From contig NC_088678.1 in NCBI RefSeq assembly GCF_950023065.1, positions 35,516,580-35,580,579 on the forward strand: a stretch of DNA of 64,000 nt, read 5' to 3'. The notes beneath the pieces are model-generated. The model did no database searches. It was not told the origin of the DNA and saw only the letters and a program-made list of their open reading frames with translations. The DNA comes from Planococcus citri. Lineage: Eukaryota > Arthropoda > Insecta > Hemiptera > Pseudococcidae. The position numbers and the translations under genes are program-made. Shown here piece after piece: positions 13,913 to 26,547 of the stretch; the stretch's first letter is position 1; each line of letters opens with the position of its first letter.

Positions 13913-14525
13913 GCGCGGTCCACCCTACGAGGTACATGTGAACATTTCTCAACTTTCGATTGACATGATTTTGAAGCCGGTTGCACCAAGGCCAAGTTGC
14001 ATTTATCTGTGGGAGAGGAAGCCTTAAAGTGGCCACATTTGAGCACTTTACCTTATTACGATTTGAAAATTTTATCTTGCAACTTTTTACAATTTTCAAA
14101 TGAGTCGGATCTTCCACCTTCAATATTAAAGAGAGGCAAAAAAATTGTAGGTACAGTATCTTGACTTTTAGAATTTTTTTCCTCACAGATCTGCTATCAA
14201 ATTCCCAACGAATGAAATTTAATTTTCTTACACGGGTCCATAATTTTGAAACTCATCCACATTCATACAATTTTATCGGCGAAGAATGAGGCAGATACGC
14301 AGAAACTTTTTGTGGGTCACTTGCACTGGTAGTCCCGAGTAAATTTTACATTTACTCGTATTTCTACCCATCTTACTTAGACACTGATATCTCTCGACTA
14401 CAATATTAAACCATACGATATTCTCAGCAACTTAACTAAATGAATTTTCTTCTTTTTTTTTTGTTACAGATTGACGACACCGCCATACGTCCAATGAATG
14501 GGAAAAAGGGCGATGTCCGCCAGTT
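13913..14525 (+). promoter_or_regulatory. upstream region and 5' UTR of the LRR/Ig gene
   Basis: A polypyrimidine tract ending in TTGTTACAG (acceptor at 14469) precedes the receptor ORF, so the 5' UTR is probably spliced from an exon outside what I can identify. Between the acceptor and the main start is an upstream ATG at 14512 encoding a six-codon uORF (MSASYE) whose stop overlaps the main ATG region. The DNA upstream of 14460 shows no gene. Confidence 0.5.
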
Positions 14526-16541
14526 ATGAATAAGCTTTCACTCAGCAGAGAAACAATTATCGTTGCGATATTGTTGGCAGCGTTAATCGTAAATGTGGTC
14601 ACTACGTGTCCTCTCGCCTGCATTTGCAAATGGAAAGGAGGCAAACGTAAGGTCGAATGCGCTAATAAAAACCTGACCGCTCTACTGACGGAAATCGAAA
14701 GCGAAACGCAAGTGCTCGATTACTCTAAAAACAGCCTGCGTTTTCTCACCGATAAAATGTTCGAAAAAGCTAATTTAACCAATTTGCAAAAACTATACAT
14801 ATCCGAATGTCAAATATCGCAAATACACGAGACAGCGTTCCGAGGCTTGTCTAACTTAATCGAGCTCGACTTGAGCGGCAACATGTTGACGACGTTACCT
14901 TCGCAAACTTTTTACGATTTCCCCCTTCTGATGAAAATGGTCGCCGCTCGTAACCCCATCCAGGTTATAAAATCTGATACGTTCGTACCTCTGAAATACC
15001 TCGCCAGCTTGGATGTTAGCGACTGCCAAATAAAGACTATCGATAAAGACGCTTTCAACGGTTTGCAAAAGCTAGAATGGCTCAAGTTGGATCGCAACCG
15101 GTTAGAGAACATTCGACATCCGGAAACGATACCCAGAGTAACCGGTGGCATTTCACTGCATCGTAATCCTTGGCGATGCGACTGCTATCTGCGAAATTTC
15201 CACAGCTGGTTGTTAAATACGAATAAACCTATCATGGTGAATCCGGTTTGCGAAGAGCCCACCGTGTACCGGGGTACCCCGATCGATCAGCTTAAAACGG
15301 ACGATTTAGCTTGCGCCCCGGACGTTACCCCTTCTTCGTATTATACCGAAATGAACGAAGGTAAAAACGTCTCGTTTATTTGCCGCGTAAATGCGACCCC
15401 CGAAGCGGTCATCTCGTGGGAATTCGAAGGATACCCGATAAGTAATAATTCTCATATGGTTCACGCGTTCACCATATTCTACGTCGAAGAAGCAGCCACC
15501 GAGCAAGTCAGCGAGCTGTTTATATCCGAGGTGCAGAAAGATAACAACGGTATGTATCGTTGCACCGCTCAAAACGTCGCTGGTAAATTATCGTCTAATT
15601 TTACGCTGAACGTAATCACGGTGGAGAAAAGCACGCCGGAGCCGGTCACCATATCTTACTTTTACGTACTCGTATCGTCCATAAGTACCTTGTTAATCGT
15701 CATTGTGATCACGTTGATCATCTCGTGTCTGATATACGTGAAAAACAGAAGACGTAAAAGAAAAACATCGCGAACGAAACCGGACATCGAGTATAAAATC
15801 GTCAAACAAAGTACCAGTGAAATGACTCCGGCTAAGACGACTGATAAAAATCCCGATTTGATCATCAACGCGGAGACTAATTTAAAAGAGACTACTTCGG
15901 GTGAAAGCTGCGAGCACATGTTGTTACTTCCGAGCGATATTAAACAAACCTATTTGACGCTATCGGGTAACACTCTATTGAATACGACCATTTACGAAAG
16001 CAAAGCTTTATGCCCGGCTGCCGACGACTCGGCCATTTTACCAGCGACAAATTACCAAACTATGCCGAATGGCAGTACCATTAAATTATATTTTTCGCCG
16101 AATTCGGCGGCCACAGCTACCAAATTTCATAATCTGTACGTGAATCCTTTCGAAGGATGTTACGTCGACTCGATAGAACAAAATTATTGGACTTTGCAGC
16201 TGAATCGAGCGGGCCAGAGTCAAAAGCTACAAGAAAACGGTCAAATTGTGATCAACTGTTGCGAGCAACAACAATCTTCGTCGGAAAAAGTATACGATAC
16301 TTGTGCGCCGACCAGTGCGACTCCTCGCACAGCTCTCGATGATTGTACCGCTATTAATTTACGCCATAATTTAGAAGGCTATCCGTACCCTTCTAAAATG
16401 AAATTAACCTCGTTGAATTTAAATCAGCGCGTCGAAGACGTGCAAATTGATAACGCACCTATAATATTAAGTCCGCCGGACCCTTTTAAAACCGATAACA
16501 ATTCCGATACAACCGAGAATACCGTTGTTACGAGTAATTAA
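14526..16541 (+). CDS. kekkon-like LRR and Ig transmembrane protein
   Basis: Intact single coding exon, 671 residues. In order: signal peptide (about 8-27); N-terminal LRR cap with C28, C32, C34 and C45; about five leucine-rich repeats (60-205, e.g. LIELDLSGNMLTTLP); C-terminal LRR cap beginning NPWRCDC (C218, C220, C242, C263); one Ig domain with C286, W298 and C346 (YRC); a transmembrane helix at about 378-405 followed by RRRKRK; and a 265-residue cytoplasmic tail ending VVTSN. This order and the LRRCT-Ig-TM layout match the insect Kekkon family, neuronal and epithelial adhesion or signalling receptors that in Drosophila include an EGFR inhibitor (Kek1). Which paralogue this is cannot be decided. 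The start follows a splice acceptor and is the first ATG giving a signal peptide. A (GT)n tract follows the stop. Confidence 0.9.
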   Translation: MNKLSLSRETIIVAILLAALIVNVVTTCPLACICKWKGGKRKVECANKNLTALLTEIESETQVLDYSKNSLRFLTDKMFEKANLTNLQKLYISECQISQIHETAFRGLSNLIELDLSGNMLTTLPSQTFYDFPLLMKMVAARNPIQVIKSDTFVPLKYLASLDVSDCQIKTIDKDAFNGLQKLEWLKLDRNRLENIRHPETIPRVTGGISLHRNPWRCDCYLRNFHSWLLNTNKPIMVNPVCEEPTVYRGTPIDQLKTDDLACAPDVTPSSYYTEMNEGKNVSFICRVNATPEAVISWEFEGYPISNNSHMVHAFTIFYVEEAATEQVSELFISEVQKDNNGMYRCTAQNVAGKLSSNFTLNVITVEKSTPEPVTISYFYVLVSSISTLLIVIVITLIISCLIYVKNRRRKRKTSRTKPDIEYKIVKQSTSEMTPAKTTDKNPDLIINAETNLKETTSGESCEHMLLLPSDIKQTYLTLSGNTLLNTTIYESKALCPAADDSAILPATNYQTMPNGSTIKLYFSPNSAATATKFHNLYVNPFEGCYVDSIEQNYWTLQLNRAGQSQKLQENGQIVINCCEQQQSSSEKVYDTCAPTSATPRTALDDCTAINLRHNLEGYPYPSKMKLTSLNLNQRVEDVQIDNAPIILSPPDPFKTDNNSDTTENTVVTSN

Positions 16542-18312
16542 TTCATCGTTCCTCTCTCTCTATCTCTCTTCTATGTGTGTGTGTGTATGTGTGTGAGTAT
16601 TTTGTACACTTGTATGTGTTCTACACAGAGTCTATATCGACAGTATATAAATATACGAACAGGTGACCACATTATGGCCAATGTGTGTGTGCGGGGGTGG
16701 TACTCGTATACTAGTCAAAAGCACAACACAGCGCAAAGTCCTATCGCAAAACAGCGCCGCGCCGCTTCGGTAAATCTATCGAGAGACCGTAGTAGATGTG
16801 GTTATTCTTCGCCAGCAGTTTGCTGCCCTCCTTTCGGCACCTCGCTGACTCACGGCTCACCTATACCTATAATACCAAGCGTAAAAACAAATACGCTCGC
16901 GATATTTTATCAAATTCTTCTTTTCAGCTGTCTGCGCTGTCAATAAGGAATCTTTTAATTGAAAGTACCTTCTTACCTTGACGTTTTCACATTAATCGTC
17001 TGTAGCTAATGCGCGCCTTAAGGTGTTACCTGGCTCTGGCTTTTAATTTCGGTCGACTTTTCAGCGCGAATTTCCAGCGATGAATGATTGCTAGGTACAC
17101 GTTCTCGTATAGTAAGTAACAGTCGGATTACATAGGTCGTGTGGAGGACGAATGGTCGCTGTTCTCTGCTGCCTTCCATCGAAATTCGCACGCGTAGGTA
17201 TTTTCTTTGATGGCAGGGTCGTAGTATGGGCGATTTGGTGGGTTTCGTTTATTACATATCTTGCCTACCGATTGATAATGCTACAAATCTACTAAAAAAT
17301 GTTCTCAAGGTCGGATCCAATGATCCTGAAAAAATGGCTGTAAAGTCTCTTCTCCAAGGAAAGTTTTCGATCATGGAAATGTTTTTCAACTAATCAGAAA
17401 ACTCTATAGTTCGATATTAGAATGCTATTTTTGAATTTTTGACATAATCTCAACAAATTAATTTTTTTTTCTAGTCCTAACAAGTCAGACTTGATATCTA
17501 GAAGTCTATTTCAATGGCAGTGGAAATATCATAAATGTGGCCATTTCTTCAGGTTTTGATAGTCTGACATAGGTAATGTCGAACATTCATAGAAATTTTT
17601 TCCAATTTCATGAAAATCAGACAGAACATTTTGAAATTACCTAGATCAAAACTAACAGACTTTTTTTTTCAAATTTGTCAGGAGTCTGATAACATCAAAA
17701 TGTCAGAAATTGTTCCCTTCTTTTCAAGTCTTTGAAAGTCTAATTTAATAGCATTATAATTTACTCGATGCTTTTTCAGAATTAATTGGATTTTTAAAAT
17801 TAAAATCATAAATTATTTTACATTGAATATTACGAGAAATTGATCAAAATTTTATTTTTTTTCTTCAAGTTTTCGAAAGTCCAATATTTACGTTGTAAAG
17901 TCAATTAATTTTTCCCCAAGTTTTCAAAGGTCAGCGTCTTTCAAATTTCGGAAAGATCCTCGCCGAAAAAAAAACATATCAATGTCAAAATTATCCATCT
18001 TCATCTATGAAGATATTGATTAAAATTTAGTCAGCTCGAAGTTCTTATAAAATCGCGTCGTCTCTAAAGATGATAAACCAATATCAAAAAATATTTTAAG
18101 ATCAAAATTTGTTTAAAAGTGAAGGTCTCCCCCCCCCAAAAAAAAAACAAATACTTTCCTCTTTTGATTGAAAACATGACGTACCTACCTACATGGCATT
18201 AAGATTTCCTCGGTGTTTGAATTTGAATCTGGGCCTGAGAAATTCTCAAAAAATCAAAATAACTTAAGTCACCAGTCAAAATTGTAAGCCACGATCACCT
18301 TACAAAAGGAAT
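16542..18312. other. 3' flank of receptor gene; CT/GT microsatellite
   Basis: Immediately after the stop are CT-rich and (GT)n microsatellites (16553-16597). The tract to about 17.1 kb is less AT-rich and may be 3' UTR. Beyond that is AT-rich DNA with no gene seen. Confidence 0.45.
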
Positions 18313-20069
18313 TAACGCGAAATTGTTCGATAGCGTATTTACGGCAAACTGGTTATGCAATTTTATTAACATGAATGATGACACAATGAATATAGTTCAC
18401 GTTGAAGGATCTGTTAGTTTTCTAGGAACGATGCATGGCAATTTTTCAATTCCAGATTTTTCTGTTGGGTAAACGAATAGGGGAGAGTTCAAACCAAATC
18501 TTCCATAAAAAAAAAAGTTCTGAATTGGTCTTCTTTTTTATGAAATCCTCTGAAGTCTTCCACTAACTTCAAATTTTCTAACAAAGGAGGTACCTATCCC
18601 AATCAACAACAATTTTTTTCGAACCGAGCAAAACAGAATGAAAAGAGCATACAAAAATGTACATCACTGGCCAATGAATTTTAAAAAAATATAATTTAGC
18701 AATCAAAAAATTTGAAAAAATTAAAATTCCACCATTTTTTTTGTGGCGGGGGGTGTTTATAATTACTAGATTATTACACCCTACGTCATCAGAAGGTTTA
18801 TATTGATTTCGTTATAGGTTGTGTTTTTTTAACTAGAGTAATGAATTTTTCCATTTCGGAGGGATTGTCAGAAATGAAGAGAGAGTTTTTATAATTCCAC
18901 CAAATTAATCAGGAATACCTAGGTAGGTAGATAGGTACTAAAAAAAAAAAAAAAAAAATGCATGTTAAATTATCAAGAATACCTAGGTACTAAAAATTTA
19001 GCATGCATCTATTTTTCGACCCCCGTCACTAAAATCGATTTGAATAACCTGTTTCGAACCGTTTTGAACAGCTCTAGAGCCTCCAGCAGATTTTTAAAAC
19101 TTGAAATTTCCAGAAAATTTTCAGCAATATTTTTTTTAAATAAAAAGTTGTATCACTTTATACTATGATTTTAACCTGCTGAGTCGATTAGAGGCGGTTT
19201 CAAATCATTTTAAAGCCTCCAGAAAATGTTAAAAATTCTTGTTTCTCAAAAAAGTGCAAAAACCATTGTTAAAATGAATCTAAACGCGTTTCTTGGGTAT
19301 TTTAGAGCATTTATTCGAAGAATGGAAGTTTCCAAAATTTGCTGGAAGCTCCAAAAAAGCTTAGAACTTTCTCCAGTCGACTCAGTATTTCTGAAATAGA
19401 GCATGAAGTAAATTTTATATTTGAAATTGCTGAAGAAATGATTTGTAATCCGTCAAGTGGGTTACTTAAACGCATCAATCAAGTTTATAAGTGCTGATGT
19501 TCATTTGAACAGTTTTTAATGGCACTTTTTGGAAATATGGAACTTTCGAAATATAGCTGGAGGCTCCAAAACAGCTTAAAATCACCTTCAATCAACTGCA
19601 AATGCTGAAATGAGCTCTAAAATAAATTTTACTTTTCTAACTTTATCAGGTAAAATTTTGTAGAAATTTCGAGTTTCAAAATTTTTCTGGAGGCTCCAGA
19701 ACTACTGAAACCGGTTCGAAACCGTTTTCAATCGATTCAGGAAGTCAAAAATGTGGCGTACATCACATTTTAATTTTCTAGATCAATGTGTTGAAATTTT
19801 GATTTTTTCTGCTTTTTTCATTTTTTGGATCTTTGATTTTTAAAAAACATCAAAAACCGAAAAATGCACTTTGGCTCCTAAAATTTTAGAGGGAGAGGTA
19901 TTTTTGTAGGTCTGGTGCTATTTTCATTCAGCATTTTCCAATTTTTCAAATTGTTTCCATAATAAGACCAATGGAGCCTTCAAATGAGCTGCATTCATAT
20001 TGTCACCATTCGTGTTAATAAAATTGCATAACCCGTTTGCCGTAAATACGCTATCAAGTAATTTCACGT
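18313..20069. repeat. 1.75-kb foldback element with about 78-bp inverted arms
   Basis: The left arm (18313-18392) and right arm (19991-20069) are inverted copies sharing GATAGCGTATTTACGGCAAA, GGTTATGCAATTTTATTAAC and GTGAAATT/GCGAAATT. The interior carries at least five diverged fragments of the dispersed GCCTCCAG/CTGGAGGCTCC repeat (19068, 19205, 19338, 19555, 19687) in both orientations. No transposase is seen. Confidence 0.6.
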
Positions 20070-23000
20070 TCCAACTAAAGTGATATAGGTTCCAACTATC
20101 ATTTCCAGACGATTCGAAAGTTTAAAAGTGGGGTGCATAGTAGCAAATTTCAGCTTTCTAAACGAATTTCGTAAAATTCAATTTTTTCTCATTTTTGACC
20201 CAAATTTAGGTATAATGTTTAAAAATTCACCAAAAGTTGAAAAATTTGATGTGTTTTCGGCTATTTTTCCCAATTTTTTTTGAAGATGGGAATAATGACG
20301 AAAAAATTGGCACCACTGCTTTCCTAAACATTTTCCCAGTTTTTGAAATTATATCTTTCGATATTTTGGCTTACCTAATGTAAAATATTTCAGAAGAAAA
20401 AATTGTCAAAACACGAATCCATACCCAAAAATAAGCGATTTGCAAATTTTAAACCGCTTAGTTGAACCCTAAAAGTGGTGTCGGATTTTGATGGCAATTG
20501 AGCCATTTTTCCTGAAAAAGGTTGGGCAAAAGCTAGAGCGAGAACCCCCCTTTTTTCGAAAATGTTCCCTCTTCGAGGACCCATATCTCCTTTCCAGGAG
20601 CAATTTCCGGAACTAAAAATTTTCCTGAGTGACTTCAACTCAAAGTGAAGGTCTCCATTAAATCTGCATAAGATTTTCCAACCTTTTTTTTCGCGATCCA
20701 CCTTATTACCTGTTCTTTTAATAAGAACTTTGAAGATTCGATCATCTCTGGCTCCCATTGCTAACATAAGCACTTGTTTTGAGTCTGAAAATTTGAACAA
20801 TTTTATTTTTCAGTATATTATTTTTTTCAATTCACTTCTTTCAGAAATAGTTAGAATAATGTAAATAATTTTTTCAGATGTCAAAAACTTTCTAAAATGG
20901 GTAAGATCTGCCTGCAGCATTCATACCTACATCAAAATTTTTACATGTAAAATTTTTTTCGACTCAAAAATACCTACGTAAACGTCATCAATGTGAGGAA
21001 AAATCGAATATGAGATGTGACTTATCAACGAGTAGGTACCCAATTCATTGATAAACAATTTCGCCCTTCTAGTCTTACTCGTTCCGTTATTCCGAGGTAG
21101 ACGAAAAAATAAGTTATTCATTTCAACACGTCGTAAAATTTTAAACAAAAAATAACCGCGAATATAATTTCAGCGAGAAAAAAATGTTCAGCACCATGAA
21201 CTGTCGAAAACAAACCTCCTATATTTGAACTCCCTAACGGGACCATCTCTTCGTCTTGTGATTCTTGCAACTTGTAACATTTTGTAACCGCAATAAAACG
21301 GTAAAAATGGTACTGCGGGACTTTTGGAAATATCAACCTTGAAAGAAAATTGGAATGTATTTCGCCTTATTCGCCATCCAGACTTGGAAAATTTCACGAA
21401 TAAACGTTTACCGCGAACTCGAGCTCGAGAGCGAAGCATTTGATGGGAAATTTTCAAGGATAATACGTACAAAGCTTCGGACAGGCTTGAATTTATTGTA
21501 ACAATTTTTATAACTAGTATCTCATGAGGTTAGGATAGAAATTGGAGAATTTCTAATAATTCCGGCTGCTGCTCTAAAATTACTCGCCAATTGTTCCGGG
21601 TTTTGTTGTCGACTACATAGGTAGAGGTACACGGCATCGCGTATTAGGTTTCTGTACCTACTTATCTACTTTGTACCGCAAATTCTATGCTATCGACTCT
21701 ATAAGGGAATAAATTTACCCTACGAAATGGTGTACAAGGGGTAAGGTACATATTCTGATAGTGATAAAATTACACAATACTCTAGGGAGAGGAGGAAGTA
21801 ACGAAATTGACGCGAAAACTTATTTCGCAGTAATGATAAAAAATGGTTACGCATATCTATCGATTACACAATAAGGCTTACTTAATATCGATGTGTGACT
21901 TTTTTTGAGCTTATAAGATAGATGTGTAGGTGTAAACAAAACTTATATAATGGCAGATTACAATTCGTAAAAAAAATATATGGGCGATACCAATCACCAG
22001 TCGAATCTCGTAATTACCATCGAAAAAGAAAATGCTATCGTAATGTTGTTGGTCAAACCTTGATTTTAATAATCTCGCTGACGTCTGCTAAAAAAAAGAG
22101 AGAGAGAGAGAGAAAGAAGATACCTACGTGGAAAAGAAAATACGAACAATCAATCGTGTAATACTTCTGAAAGCGGTGCTGTGTTTCGGTGAAACAATAA
22201 GAAAAAAACTCTATCATCGAAAAAAAGCCCTGTAAGAAGTCCATTATTAAGTTTAGATAAAATTTACCGCAAGATTAAGTCGTCGAAACGAAATTTCGTT
22301 AACTTTTTGCTCGGTGAACTTTATTTAAAAGCGTTGAAGCAGGTTAATATTTATTTTTTTTATATAAGAGTTATATTTTTTTCATCGTTTATCACGGTCT
22401 GGTTAATTTAAAATTAAATTTTAAAAAACTTTTTATTAATAAACGTTCGCGTTTAATTCATCATAATATCGATAAAGTTTAAAAATTATTTCCTCGTGTA
22501 TACTTTTCCTCTTGCAATTTTTGTATTATATAGAGGGAAAAAAATTACCCAAATGTTAATGTACATATATTATTTTTATGTAATATAGAAAAATCCTTTG
22601 TATGCTTAAATTTTACTACCTACCTATTTTGTGAGTATATAATTTTAAAAAATATACGTACAAATATATTATAATTTTTTAAAAACATTTCTCATACAAT
22701 TTGTAAATGTAAAATACAGTCTGTATAAGTTGATCTGGAAATAGCATCGGGGTAGTTTAAAATGTCTAAATTAAGTAGCAATAATAGAAAAGGGTAAGAG
22801 CTTATTTAAAGCGAAGAGACCATCTACACCAATGTACGCGCCGGGAGTTGAATACCTATTTAGTATATGGTTCATAACTAGTTATTAATTTCATCCTTTC
22901 TAACAGCTTTGAAGATGAAATTAATGGTTCATTGTGCCTTCATTTAGCAACATTTTCACCTGCATGGATTCCTTCGCCAAATTCTGCTTAAGTTGGTGAA

Positions 23001-24580
23001 AACCCAGTGGTATATTAAATCGGTGCTAACGTTGTATTGCTCGTTTCTTGCTCGAGACTTCCGAATCAAATCTCGAATTAGAAAGAAGCCTTGGCAAACT
23101 TTACCAATTATTTCCCTTCGTCTAAAAAAGCGAGAGCTGTATTTACTATTGGAGTTTTTAGTTTACGAGCACGAAATTCAAATAGTGTTTTAAAACGTCT
23201 TAATATCTCTTTTTTGACGCTGATTTTATAACAAGTCAAAATAAAACAATGAGACGTATACTAATAAAGTCTCAGTTTCGACGAATTTGCGTTGGTTTTT
23301 TTGCGAATCTACGAAAGGGGAAATACGAATTGCGACGAATTACATCACTACTGAAAGTTCTTGATTGTGGCGAATATTTAAGACAGTTGGTGTCTTTTTT
23401 TTTTCAAACATTTCTTTGGCAAATTTTCTCGTTTGTAAAGTGACAGAGTGTGGTGCAGAGGGGTGTAAACGTAACGTTTAATTTATCACGTTCGTACAGA
23501 TAACGAATAGTGTATTTTTTTTTTGTCGTTGGTTGATTTTCATACAGGGTAATGAACTCGCTAGGTGACATGACGCTTTATGTATTCAAAGCTGAGTGCT
23601 GAAAGATACCCCCTCTTGAGAATTGCCTATCTATATATGTAGGTACTATTTAGTACAATATGCGAACGTCTACGAAGCTCATGTATACGCCTATATAATT
23701 CGTTTAATTGAATAAACCTCTTGACGTTTTCTCGTTAGGTACGAATTACGTAGCTGATTTCAGTTCTATGTAAACAAAACATTCCGTATTACTGAAGTTC
23801 ATTGTAATTATCGTGCAAGAAGGTGTAGTTCATCTTGTGTCAGAATCTGTAATAAATACTCCATTTATCAACATTCTTCTTCCTTCCTCATACAGAATTC
23901 GCAAAGTGTAAATATCAATCTTTCTCACTCTTATAGTTTGTTGTAATCAAAAAATGTTACTTTGAAAGTTTTTTTTTTTTTTGCGCAGGCAAGAGATGTA
24001 TGAAATGGTATTTATGAGAATGTAAATGCTGGGGGAGGGGGTACGATCACAACTTGCGTCTCTTAAGCGAACTTTTCCAGCCCACCAACTCAGAATAAGC
24101 TCAAACTTTGGCTCACTGTAATTTAATAAAATATATTACGAGTACTTTCATCAAATTTTGAGCTGCCAAAGCTAATTTTTCGATTTTGGAAATTTTTGTT
24201 CCATTTCTTTTCATTGTCAAAACTTAAAATAGGTCTTAACTAGCTGTTTCTGAAACATAATAATGCGTATTTACGGCGAACTGAGTAGGCAACTTGTTTC
24301 ACTTCGCATCATTTTCTTTTCAAAATACATATTTACGGCAAACAGGGTAGGCAACTTATTCTACGCCATATTTTAATTCGAATTCAAGTTCAAATTTACG
24401 TTTATGAAATAAAAAATTCGATAAATTTCTACATAAACATTTTCCGAATACGTCGTTACATCAACGCTATAGAGAAACCAAAACCACAAAACCAGCAAAT
24501 TCTGTAAACAAAACACAGCAAGTAATTTCTTTAACATTGGCGTATAACCTTTCATACGACCACAGCAACTAGACACTAAA
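20070..24580. other. intergenic, no gene seen; tandem TTTACGGC words near 24.3 kb
   Basis: No supported gene. At 24266-24350 the words TATTTACGGC(G/A)AAC and GTAGGCAACTT occur twice about 60 bp apart. These match the terminal sequence of the 18.3-20.1 kb foldback, so a remnant of that family lies just left of the Maverick insertion. Long poly-A/T tracts and a purine GAGA tract (22095-22115) are also present. Confidence 0.5.
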
Positions 24581-24586
24581 CTCGAT
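24581..24586. repeat. left 6-bp target-site duplication (CTCGAT)
   Basis: CTCGAT abuts the left terminus of the transposon and is identical to 39630-39635 at the right terminus. Six-base target duplications are the hallmark of Maverick/Polinton integration. Confidence 0.93.
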
Positions 24587-24822
24587 AGTAGTATACAAAA
24601 GGACGCCTAGGCATCCTCAATGCGCCCAAGGGTACTTTTGACCCTCCCGTTTGAGGCTCGAACTCAGTTTTGAGGCTATCCGAGTCAAGCTAGCTCCGTT
24701 TCAAAGTACTAATAAAAAATAAAAACTGTGTTATGACGTCATGCGCACTCCATCCAACCACCAACCAGTTCTGTGTGCTGCTACTGGTTCCAAAACGTGC
24801 CACATAGAGCGCGTTCCAGCAG
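24587..24822 (+). repeat. left terminal inverted repeat, 236 bp
   Basis: Begins AGTAGTATACAAAAGG and matches the reverse complement of 39394-39629 along its whole length with three substitutions that I can count (near positions 24615, 24621 and 24634). It contains a CRE-type palindrome TGACGTCA at 24734-24741. Homology stops abruptly at 24822. Confidence 0.95.
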
Positions 24823-26310
24823 CAGCAGCATTTAAGATGTTTATTTTTGAACAACAGCTGATTACCACGTCTTGCTAACCTAATTATGTGTCTTGATGAG
24901 GAGGGAAAGGTGAAACAAGGTGGTTTAGTGGCATGTGTTTGTTAGGTACGGTGTCTGTTTACATACCTACAAATAGTACAATAAGAAAAATAAAATGAAA
25001 TCACTTAGTACTTGGAGAAAAAAAAAAGATATGTACCTTCTTACATATACGATGTAAGCAATAATTGTCAATAAAATTCAAAGAAGAGCAACGATGCTCT
25101 ATTGTTTATTTCCTTGCAAAAAAGTAGCACCTAGGTAATGAGAATTTTTTTTTAAAAAAAAAATCCAAGAAATCTTTAATCAACAAATATCACAATAATC
25201 ATTGTGTTTTAATAAAAAAAAAAAAGTCTCCTCCTTGAATAGGCAGGTAGTATCTATTGTTCTCAATTGATTCCATTTCCGAACTAAATTATTACAGTTT
25301 GATTTTAGTATCTATTAGGTGTTTAGTTGTGTTTAGCTGCTTGCTTGCTTGCTTAAGTACCTACCTGCAAAAATTTTTTTATCATAGGAGATTATGCTCA
25401 GTCTCAGTTTTTCTATTTTTACACTTAGACGACCATTAATTTCCTATGCAATAAAAAATATTATTCAAATAAGTAAAAGCAGCATGTGATTTTTTTCATC
25501 GAGTAAAAAATACGCATTTACAACATAGATAATTATGTCCCGTCGCAGTTTGTTGATTTATATATACTGGACGGATCAATAATTATCTATGAATAAAATG
25601 ATAATTTCTACTACTACTCTTCAAGTTGAAAATAGTATAGTAACAGTGTTGTGAATTGTGATAGTGATTTTTTTTCAATCAGTTGTTTTAAAATAAACTT
25701 TGTTGTATGATAACAGTGTTGTGATAGTGTTAGATCAATGTACTTTTTTTCGTGAAATAATTGATAAAAATCGTTTAATTGATAAAAATTGTTTAATTGA
25801 TAAAAATCGTTTGTGAGTAAAGCTGTAACGTATTCAAAAAAAAAAAAAAAAAAAACGAAAAATTACGGATCAAGAGTCAAGATTTTTAAGAGTGAGTATA
25901 ATGATTTATTTCTTAGTACTACGAAGTAATCAGAATGTTATTTTTTTGTCAACTTATTGACCTTTAGGATTTCACTTGTACAGATATGATTTTTGTCTTA
26001 TTTTTTTTCTTGTATTGCTTTTCGTTCTAAATAATGTTCAAGTGTAAATTTGTGTAGATTTGGTTTGAAATCACTCAACGAAACTATTGTATTTTGACGT
26101 TGAAATTACAAAACTAGAATTCTGTTAACGAGTAAAGCTGAAAAATTGCCAATTTGAATGTGAAATGGATCGACATCGACTACATGAAAATAATACACGA
26201 TTTTCTAGTTTGTTTTTTTTTTTAAAAGAGTTGGTCGAAGTGCAATTACTTATTCGTTTTTTATTCACAGTTTGCAACGATGTTCTGACTCATGAGAAAA
26301 AAGATCGCAC
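24823..26310. other. Maverick left subterminal region, no gene seen
   Basis: AT-rich, with poly-A tracts. A candidate non-coding first exon ends at about 25891 with donor GTGAGTATAATG. No protein-like frame was found. Confidence 0.4.
25760..25812. repeat. short tandem repeat, about 18-bp unit, three copies
   Basis: The unit TTGATAAAAATCGTTTAA occurs three times with single-base variation (second copy has TTG in place of TCG). Confidence 0.75.
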
Positions 26311-26311
26311 C

Positions 26312-26420
26312 ATCATGATGGAATGAAGTACGAATCGAAGTGGTTCGACATTGCTGGTACAACGAAATTGTACGCGACGCGCCTTGGGAAATTGACAACG
26401 ATTTTCTCGAGAAACATAAA
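26312..26420 (+). pseudogene. exon-like fragment (PWEIDNDFLEKHK), copy 1, frameshifted
   Basis: From codon 5 on it reads as protein with the stretch PWEIDNDFLEKHK followed directly by a good donor (GTAAGC at 26421). Its start ATGATGGA is followed by a stop because of small indels relative to the inverted second copy at 27307-27411. The protein family is not recognised. It was probably the first coding exon of a gene now decayed. Confidence 0.55.
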
Positions 26421-26547
26421 GTAAGCAACAAAAATGAAACTAACAAGCAACAACAATCGATGCGATGCGTATTCCTACGTGTTCGTTTTGTTCTCACTAT
26501 AAATTTCTATAGAATCACGTATTTATTGTCCGCGTTTCAAATTTCAG

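Noticed and set aside
19709..19724. GGTTCGAAACC resembling a tRNA B box
   Set aside because: No A box at the right distance and no cloverleaf; the word belongs to the dispersed repeat family.
20390..20800. 136-codon minus-strand frame
   Set aside because: Low-complexity intergenic DNA, no splice context or recognisable motif; likely chance.
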